Below, piece after piece: positions 5,496 to 9,246 of a stretch of 9,246 nucleotides of DNA. The notes beneath the pieces were generated by a model. The model did no database searches, was not told where the DNA came from, and worked only from the letters and a program-made list of their open reading frames with translations. This DNA comes from Cellvibrionales bacterium (lineage in GTDB: Bacteria > Pseudomonadota > Gammaproteobacteria > Pseudomonadales > UBA7434): NCBI GenBank assembly GCA_018668095.1, contig JABIQF010000140.1:1-9246 (forward strand), given 5' to 3'. Made by a program: the position numbers and the translations under genes. How positions within the stretch are numbered: position 1 is the stretch's first letter; each line of letters starts with the position of its first letter.

Positions 5496-6101
5496 ATGAA
5501 GAAAATAGTTATGAGTTGGGCTGTAGCAATAGTTATGCTAGCGGGTATCTCTGCTAGTGCTAATGCTACTTTAGTAACGTTTAATCTTAATGGTAATGGC
5601 GGCAGTTTAGGAAATGCCTATACCTTTAGTTCAGACGGTTACGATATGACAGCACGAGCACAGGAAGAGGTAGACAGTGGATGGATTAACCGTCGTAATG
5701 TTTACCAAACAAGGTATGGTCTAGGTGTAAAAGGCCGCAGAGAGTGGGGTTATCGCGATAGTGGTCAAGTTGATGGCTGGGGTCGAGATGAAGCTCTCAT
5801 GTTCAGCTTTGATTCTTCGGTGAGTCTAGAAACGGCCAGATTTGGTTCGTTGGGATTTCGTGATGATTTCAATTTAGCTGTTTACAATAACGGTTGGTCA
5901 ACTGTTCAGGAAGACAGCAAGAGCGTTTGTTATAGCTGCTATACAGGTACAGCATTTCGCTTTTGGGCTGATTCGTTCGAAGATGATTTCTTCATCAAAC
6001 AGCTTAAATTCGATATTCCTACAGCAGTTCCGGAGCCCGCAACATTGGCTCTTTTATGTTTAGGTGTGCTTGCCGTTGGTGTTTCACGTCGTACATCGTA
6101 A
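5496..6101 (+). CDS. Secreted PEP-CTERM sorting domain protein
   Basis: A 201-residue exported protein. The signal peptide is KK plus a hydrophobic core (about 5-18) and a likely cut after SANA (24). The mature domain (25-175) is rich in Gly, Asp, Asn and aromatics; I do not recognise a named fold in it, though stretches such as GWGRDEALMFSFDSSVSLE are typical of PEP-CTERM proteins. It has one close cysteine pair, CYSC (145-148). The C-terminus is a textbook PEP-CTERM tripartite signal: VPEP (178-181), a hydrophobic helix (about 182-196), then SRRTS. In known systems an exosortase of the inner membrane processes such tails and the proteins go to the surface or exopolysaccharide matrix. No exosortase lies in this window. 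The gene stands alone between a long regulatory upstream region and its own terminator, divergent from a cyclic-di-GMP enzyme. A surface or biofilm role is inference. Confidence 0.93.
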   Translation: MKKIVMSWAVAIVMLAGISASANATLVTFNLNGNGGSLGNAYTFSSDGYDMTARAQEEVDSGWINRRNVYQTRYGLGVKGRREWGYRDSGQVDGWGRDEALMFSFDSSVSLETARFGSLGFRDDFNLAVYNNGWSTVQEDSKSVCYSCYTGTAFRFWADSFEDDFFIKQLKFDIPTAVPEPATLALLCLGVLAVGVSRRTS

Positions 6102-6121
6102 GTTTTAGTTGATTTATTATT

Positions 6122-6164
6122 TGCTGTTGGCCAAGGAGTATTTTCGAAGGCTGACAGCATTTTT
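6122..6164 (+). terminator. Rho-independent terminator after the PEP-CTERM gene
   Basis: TGCTGTTGGCC (6122-6132) pairs with GGCTGACAGCA (6149-6159) as an 11-bp stem with two adjacent G-U pairs and a 16-base loop. Five T residues follow (6160-6164). It begins 20 bases after the stop codon, so the PEP-CTERM gene is probably transcribed alone. Confidence 0.8.
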
Positions 6165-6211
6165 GTCTTCTCCTAACATTTAGTTACAAAAGACTCATCT
6201 ACATCTGAGTG

Positions 6212-6271
6212 CTACCCTATTTATTCTCTTTTTTTCATTCTCTTTTTTATTTCACTTCTATTCCTCTCTTA
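6212..6271 (+). repeat. G-free pyrimidine tract with tandem TTCTCTTTTTT units
   Basis: Sixty bases contain no G and few A. Inside, ATTCTCTTTTTT occurs twice in tandem with a 14-base step (from 6223 and from 6237). It lies between the PEP-CTERM terminator and the MAPEG gene. No function is known; such tracts arise by slippage and can bend or melt DNA. Just beyond it, TTGGTG (6292-6297) and TCTAAA (6315-6320) at a 17-base spacing are a weak candidate MAPEG promoter. Confidence 0.5.
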
Positions 6272-6347
6272 GTAAGAACCGATATGTGCTATTGGTGTCT
6301 ACCAGTCTCATTATTCTAAAATCATTAATAACATTGAGGCATATATT

Positions 6348-6734
6348 ATGCATTGGCTGGCATTAGTAACTTTAGCACTTTTACTTGAGTATTTTGTTTT
6401 TGTCATTTTAGTGGGTATTGCTAGATCGAAATGTGGCATAGATGGCCCCAGCATGGTTGGAGACCCTTCATTTGAGCGGGCTTTGAGGGTGCAACAAAAT
6501 ACAGCTGAACAGCTTATTTTGATATTACCTTCAATGTGGTTGTTTGCGCTTTATGTAAGTCCTATATGGGCTTCAATTTTAGGTACAGTTTTTCTTATTG
6601 GTCGAGCAATCTATTGTATTGGTTATAGAGCTGAGGCTAAAAAGCGAGGCCGTGGATTCATTATAGGTTTTGGTGTGTGGTTGGTATTATTATTCGGTAG
6701 CATTTATGGAGTTGTGAAGGCGCTACTTGCCTAA
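6348..6734 (+). CDS. MAPEG family membrane protein
   Basis: A 128-residue four-helix integral membrane protein. Spans lie at about 3-24, 55-73, 74-91 and 105-126. The family signature is clear. FERALRVQQNTAEQLILILPS (42-62) holds the Glu-Arg, Asn51 and Glu54 positions used for glutathione contact in characterised members. GRAIYCIGYRAEAKKRGRGF (85-104) corresponds to the conserved Arg/Tyr loop near the last helix. MAPEG proteins (membrane-associated proteins in eicosanoid and glutathione metabolism) include microsomal glutathione transferases; bacterial members are mostly uncharacterised, so glutathione conjugation or peroxidase activity is a family-based guess. GAGG (6336-6339) precedes the ATG by eight bases. 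It is alone in its transcription unit, ends in the shared hairpin at 6767-6807, and converges on the DUF6491-like gene. The window also carries a soluble GST-like gene, but far away and on the other strand. Confidence 0.92.
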   Translation: MHWLALVTLALLLEYFVFVILVGIARSKCGIDGPSMVGDPSFERALRVQQNTAEQLILILPSMWLFALYVSPIWASILGTVFLIGRAIYCIGYRAEAKKRGRGFIIGFGVWLVLLFGSIYGVVKALLA

Positions 6735-6766
6735 GTTAGAGATTCATGACTAGTTAGTGTAAATCT

Positions 6767-6807
6767 TATAAGAGATCACCTTAGGTAAGCGTTGATGATC
6801 TCTTATA
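6767..6807. terminator. Shared bidirectional terminator hairpin between convergent genes
   Basis: TATAAGAGATCA (6767-6778) and TGATCTCTTATA (6796-6807) are a perfect 12-bp inverted repeat with a 17-base loop. It sits midway between the stop codons of the convergent MAPEG and DUF6491-like genes. T-runs on either side are weak (TATGTTTAAATTT rightwards, AGATTTAC leftwards). It probably ends or stabilises both transcripts. Confidence 0.7.
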
Positions 6808-6827
6808 TGTTTAAATTTATTATAGAT

Positions 6828-7361
6828 TTATTTAGTCAGATATTTTTTTGGCTCCTTGCTTTTTTTATCCTTTTTACGTTCTTCTTTATCGTCATTGTTT
6901 GACGATTTATCTTCAATCGCTACTAGTTGATAGATCTGCTTAATAGAGCATGTATGAGTCGGTCGCAATACATCACGAGAACTCATAAAGCTATCAAGAA
7001 TGCCGATGCTATCAAACTTGGTCAGTTCGTTGTTAGTCGTCTTATATATTAATGTACTACGATGACGTGTTCCATGGCACTTGTTTCTGAATTCTATTAA
7101 AAAGTCCTTATTTCTACCTCGGCCTTCAATCAAAATATGACGGTTATCCAGTCTTCGCCAAGTCTCAATGTTTTGAGTACGAATACGTTTAGCTATATCT
7201 CCTTGCTTAAGCGATTTTTCTGCTAATAAACTTTCAATGCTAAGCGCTTTTGTAGTCGATGATTTGTTGCTCTGGTCTTCATTCGATTTATACTTGCCTG
7301 CATTAGCAGTGAATGAGGTGATTAAGATAATACTTGCTAGAATTGCGATTAGAGTTTTCAT
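6828..7361 (-). CDS. Small exported protein, probable DUF6491 family
   Basis: A 177-residue protein with a Sec signal peptide: MKTLIAILASIILITSFTANA, cut likely after residue 21. A polar Ser/Lys linker (22-45) follows, then a compact domain (about 45-147) and a highly charged tail (150-175) rich in Lys, Glu and Asp. The domain shows the pattern I associate with DUF6491. ETWRRLDNRHILIEG (66-80) is followed by DFLIEF with Cys95, then a hydrophobic strand, FDSIGIL, and finally TCSIKQIYQL with Cys138. The two cysteines could form a disulphide in the periplasm. The function of this family is unknown to me. The start is set at 7361 rather than ten codons upstream, because GAGG (plus-strand 7369-7372) lies correctly before it and the signal peptide then begins normally. 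It is divergent from the SDR gene and convergent with MAPEG. Confidence 0.75.
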   Translation of the reverse strand: MKTLIAILASIILITSFTANAGKYKSNEDQSNKSSTTKALSIESLLAEKSLKQGDIAKRIRTQNIETWRRLDNRHILIEGRGRNKDFLIEFRNKCHGTRHRSTLIYKTTNNELTKFDSIGILDSFMSSRDVLRPTHTCSIKQIYQLVAIEDKSSNNDDKEERKKDKKSKEPKKYLTK

Positions 7362-7419
7362 AATATTTCCTCTCAGTATATTGATACCCACGTGATTAAA
7401 CCCTCTCTTACCTACAACT

Positions 7420-7456
7420 TACCATGCTAGTGGTATTGAAGCCTCAGACTTCAATA
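7420..7456. promoter_or_regulatory. Two inverted repeats in the divergent DUF6491/SDR promoter region
   Basis: In the 183-base divergent gap, TACCA-N6-TGGTA (7420-7435) is followed by TATTGAAG, a 7-base loop and CTTCAATA (7434-7456), a perfect 8-bp inverted repeat. The two overlap by two bases and lie about 60-90 bases from each start codon. No T-run follows either one. They could be operators for one or both divergent genes. I found no confident -35/-10 pair in the gap. A minus-strand TATACT (7375-7380) stands just upstream of the DUF6491-like start. Confidence 0.4.
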
Positions 7457-7544
7457 TAGGTAATAAATTCATGTATCACTGAACCCAGATAGCCCACCAA
7501 CGTAATATACTTATTTATATATCCTTTTTAAGAGTGAGGTTTGT

Positions 7545-8348
7545 GTGTCAAAAATAGTATTAATTACTGGTGCGTCATCGGGTTTTGGTCAGTCCTGCGC
7601 CCAACTCTATGCCAAACAGGGCTTTAAGTTGATTTTACTTTCACGACGGTTAGATAAGCTACAACAAATCGCCAATGATTTGCTATTGGGTAGTGGTGAT
7701 GCGTTTTCTGCCGCTGATGTTATTTGCTGTGAGGTAGATGTAACCGATGCGCAGGCTATTGATCGCTTTGTTGATGGGTTACCAGAGGCTTTTTCTGCTG
7801 TAGATATTTTAATCAACAATGCAGGCTTGGCCCTAGGCACTGCGCCAGCGCATAAGGCGAATCTTAGTGATTGGGAGACTATGGTCGATACCAATATTAA
7901 AGGCTTGATTCGTATGACGCATAAGCTTTTGCCGGGAATGGTTGCGCGGAATCGTGGTCATATTGTTAACATAGGATCGATAGCAGGCAACTGGCCTTAT
8001 CCGGGTGGAAATACCTACTGTGCAACTAAGGCTTTTGTACATCAGTTTTCGTTAGCTTTACGAGCCGATTTGTTGGGCAAAGCGATTCGAGTGAGCCATA
8101 TTGATCCTGGTATGGCTGAAACAAATTTCTCACGGATAAGAATGAAGGGCGACAATGACGCTGCCGATGCCTTTTATCACGATGTTAAGCCATTAAGTGC
8201 CGATGACGTTGCTGATATTATTGTTTGGACGACATCAGTGCCTGAGCACATTAATATTAATAGTCTTGAAGTTATGCCGGTTTGTCAGGCATGGAGTCCA
8301 TTTGCGATTGATCGCACTATGGAGAATAAACAAATAATTAATGATTAA
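7545..8348 (+). CDS. Short-chain dehydrogenase/reductase, YdfG-like
   Basis: A 267-residue classical SDR, a cytoplasmic NAD(P)(H)-dependent oxidoreductase. The cofactor loop is TGASSGFG (8-15). SRR (33-35) after the second strand supplies basic residues that usually favour NADP(H). Asp65 of the DVTD stretch contacts adenine, and NNAG (91-94) follows. The catalytic tetrad is Asn117, Ser145, Tyr158 and Lys162 (YCATK). IDPGMAETNF (186-195) and the C-terminal LEVMPVCQAW (241-250) resemble E. coli YdfG, a 3-hydroxy acid/serine dehydrogenase that also reduces malonic semialdehyde; YdfG is shorter (about 248 residues). Substrate assignment by resemblance is tentative. Translation starts at GTG, with GTGAGG ending five bases earlier and the glycine-rich loop at the expected distance. 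It is followed after 32 bases by the methyltransferase-like gene on the same strand, probably one operon. Confidence 0.93.
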   Translation: MSKIVLITGASSGFGQSCAQLYAKQGFKLILLSRRLDKLQQIANDLLLGSGDAFSAADVICCEVDVTDAQAIDRFVDGLPEAFSAVDILINNAGLALGTAPAHKANLSDWETMVDTNIKGLIRMTHKLLPGMVARNRGHIVNIGSIAGNWPYPGGNTYCATKAFVHQFSLALRADLLGKAIRVSHIDPGMAETNFSRIRMKGDNDAADAFYHDVKPLSADDVADIIVWTTSVPEHININSLEVMPVCQAWSPFAIDRTMENKQIIND

Positions 8349-8363
8349 TCACGGTAGCGTGAT
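8348..8363 (+). other. Intercistronic hairpin between SDR and methyltransferase genes
   Basis: ATCACG-GTAG-CGTGAT is a perfect 6-bp stem with a four-base loop. It begins at the last base of the SDR stop codon and ends just before the next ribosome site, GAGG (8368-8371). No T-run follows. It may affect mRNA decay or translation of the second gene. Confidence 0.4.
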
Positions 8364-8380
8364 ATTTGAGGATAACGATT

Positions 8381-9246
8381 GTGGCGATAGAGCAGATTGA
8401 AAATATAGAAAATATACGGACGAGAGATCATAAGTTTAAGAGGGGTTTAAAAGCGGGCGTTTTGTTAGGTTTTTCAGCCATTTTATTCGCTTGTGACAAT
8501 TCCGTTAAAGTGCCCGACGAGGCAGTTTTTGAATCTGTCGCGCAAGCAGCTCATGGATATCATCGCAGTCAAAAAAATATTGCACGTAATCAATACCGTC
8601 ATCCGGTAGAGACGCTCGAATTTTTTGATGTTAATGCAGATATGACGGTGATTGAAATTAGCCCAGGCACCTTATGGTATACCGAAATATTAGCGCCTTA
8701 TCTTAAAGAGGAGGGACGTCTTATTGCAGCTGCCTATGATGCGAGTTTAGAGAATAAGCCGCCTTATCAAGCCCGTCTTACCAAAGAGATGTTAGAAAGA
8801 TTTGATGCAGAGCCATTGATTTTTGGCGGCGTTGAAGTGGTCGCCTTTACTCCGCCAGAATCTTTGCTGCTGGGAGAGAATAACTCTGTAGATAGAGTGT
8901 TAACGTTTAGAAATACGCATGGCTGGGTTCGAAGTGAAAGCGCCGCCCAAGTTTTTCAAAGTTTTTATAATGTCTTAAAGCCGGGCGGTGTATTGGGTGT
9001 TGTTCAGCATCGAGGTGACGATAGATTGGTTCCAACGGGTAATAAAATAAGTGGTTATTTACCTGAGTCATTGGTTATTGATTTGGCCGTCGATGCAGGC
9101 TTTATACTTGAAGCAACCTCCGAGATTAATGCCAATGCTAAAGATACCAAAGATTATGAAGAGGGTGTTTGGACTTTACCGCCAGTCTTGAGAGGCAGTA
9201 AACTTTTGCATAAGCAGTTTCAAGCCATTGGAGAGAGTGACAGGAT
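8381..9246 (+). CDS. Predicted class I SAM-dependent methyltransferase with lipoprotein-like N-terminus (3' end cut)
   Basis: The reading frame opens at GTG 8381 and stays open to the window end (288 codons seen); the 3' end is missing. GAGGA (8368-8372) precedes it. A basic N-terminus (KFKRGLK, 18-24) leads to a hydrophobic stretch (25-37) ending LFAC, with Cys38 resembling a lipobox, although Phe at -2 is atypical. The body matches the predicted methyltransferase group COG4798. VIEISPGTLWYTEILAPYL (90-108) stands at the SAM-binding motif I. LKPGGVLGVVQHRG (199-212) is the motif III-type strand. KDTKDYEEGVWTLPP (254-268) and QAIGESDR (281-288) are family-like tail blocks; members I recall end shortly after an ESDR block, so only a few residues are probably missing. 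An exported SAM enzyme would lack cofactor, so either the N-terminus is a membrane anchor or the protein does something else. Probably co-transcribed with the SDR. Confidence 0.82.
   Translation, partial: MAIEQIENIENIRTRDHKFKRGLKAGVLLGFSAILFACDNSVKVPDEAVFESVAQAAHGYHRSQKNIARNQYRHPVETLEFFDVNADMTVIEISPGTLWYTEILAPYLKEEGRLIAAAYDASLENKPPYQARLTKEMLERFDAEPLIFGGVEVVAFTPPESLLLGENNSVDRVLTFRNTHGWVRSESAAQVFQSFYNVLKPGGVLGVVQHRGDDRLVPTGNKISGYLPESLVIDLAVDAGFILEATSEINANAKDTKDYEEGVWTLPPVLRGSKLLHKQFQAIGESDR

Noticed and set aside
5939..6160. Leftward 73-codon frame over the end of the PEP-CTERM gene
   Set aside because: It overlaps both the PEP-CTERM tail and the terminator hairpin, shows no domain, and is best explained as a shadow.
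7607..8042. Two leftward open frames opposite the SDR gene
   Set aside because: They are antisense to a fully conserved SDR coding region, with no family resemblance or start signals.

Overview
The window looks like chromosomal DNA of a Gram-negative bacterium, most probably a marine-type gammaproteobacterium. The base composition is AT-leaning (by eye a little over 40% GC). The genes are ordinary proteobacterial families: ferrochelatase, GGDEF-EAL, a glutathione transferase, MAPEG, a YdfG-like SDR and a PEP-CTERM-sorted protein. I do not recognise the genus. I see no rRNA, tRNA, CRISPR array, insertion sequence or phage gene.

Left part (56-4672): four genes all read leftwards. In transcription order they are a membrane GGDEF-EAL cyclic-di-GMP enzyme, a compact PlsC-type lysophospholipid acyltransferase, ferrochelatase (hemH) and a soluble glutathione S-transferase-like protein. 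The gaps are 149, 92 and 62 bases. hemH and the GST-like gene may share a transcript. The acyltransferase has its own promoter-like sequence so close to the ATG that its mRNA could be leaderless.

Middle (4673-5495): a gene-poor stretch of about 820 bases lies between the divergent GGDEF-EAL and PEP-CTERM genes. It is densely patterned. It holds a helically phased array of 10-base repeats, an orphan terminator-like hairpin, a chain of TAAGT/ACTTA half-sites, a tandem 12-base repeat that overlaps a good sigma-70-type promoter, and a leader RNA able to fold into a nested hairpin with a competing alternative stem. This is the most unusual part of the window. It suggests elaborate control of the PEP-CTERM gene, and possibly a small RNA.

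Right part (5496-9246): a secreted PEP-CTERM protein with its own terminator is followed by a small MAPEG membrane protein. MAPEG converges on a short exported protein (probably DUF6491) across a 12-base-pair shared terminator. That exported protein is divergent from a two-gene set: a YdfG-like short-chain dehydrogenase and, 32 bases later, a predicted methyltransferase with a lipoprotein-like N-terminus, cut by the window end.

Taken together, the window combines envelope and surface functions (PEP-CTERM protein, acyltransferase, exported proteins), cyclic-di-GMP signalling, haem synthesis and redox or detoxification enzymes (GST, MAPEG, SDR). No exosortase or exopolysaccharide cluster is present, so the sorting machinery for the PEP-CTERM protein must lie elsewhere. 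A functional link between the GGDEF-EAL enzyme and the PEP-CTERM protein rests only on their divergent arrangement.
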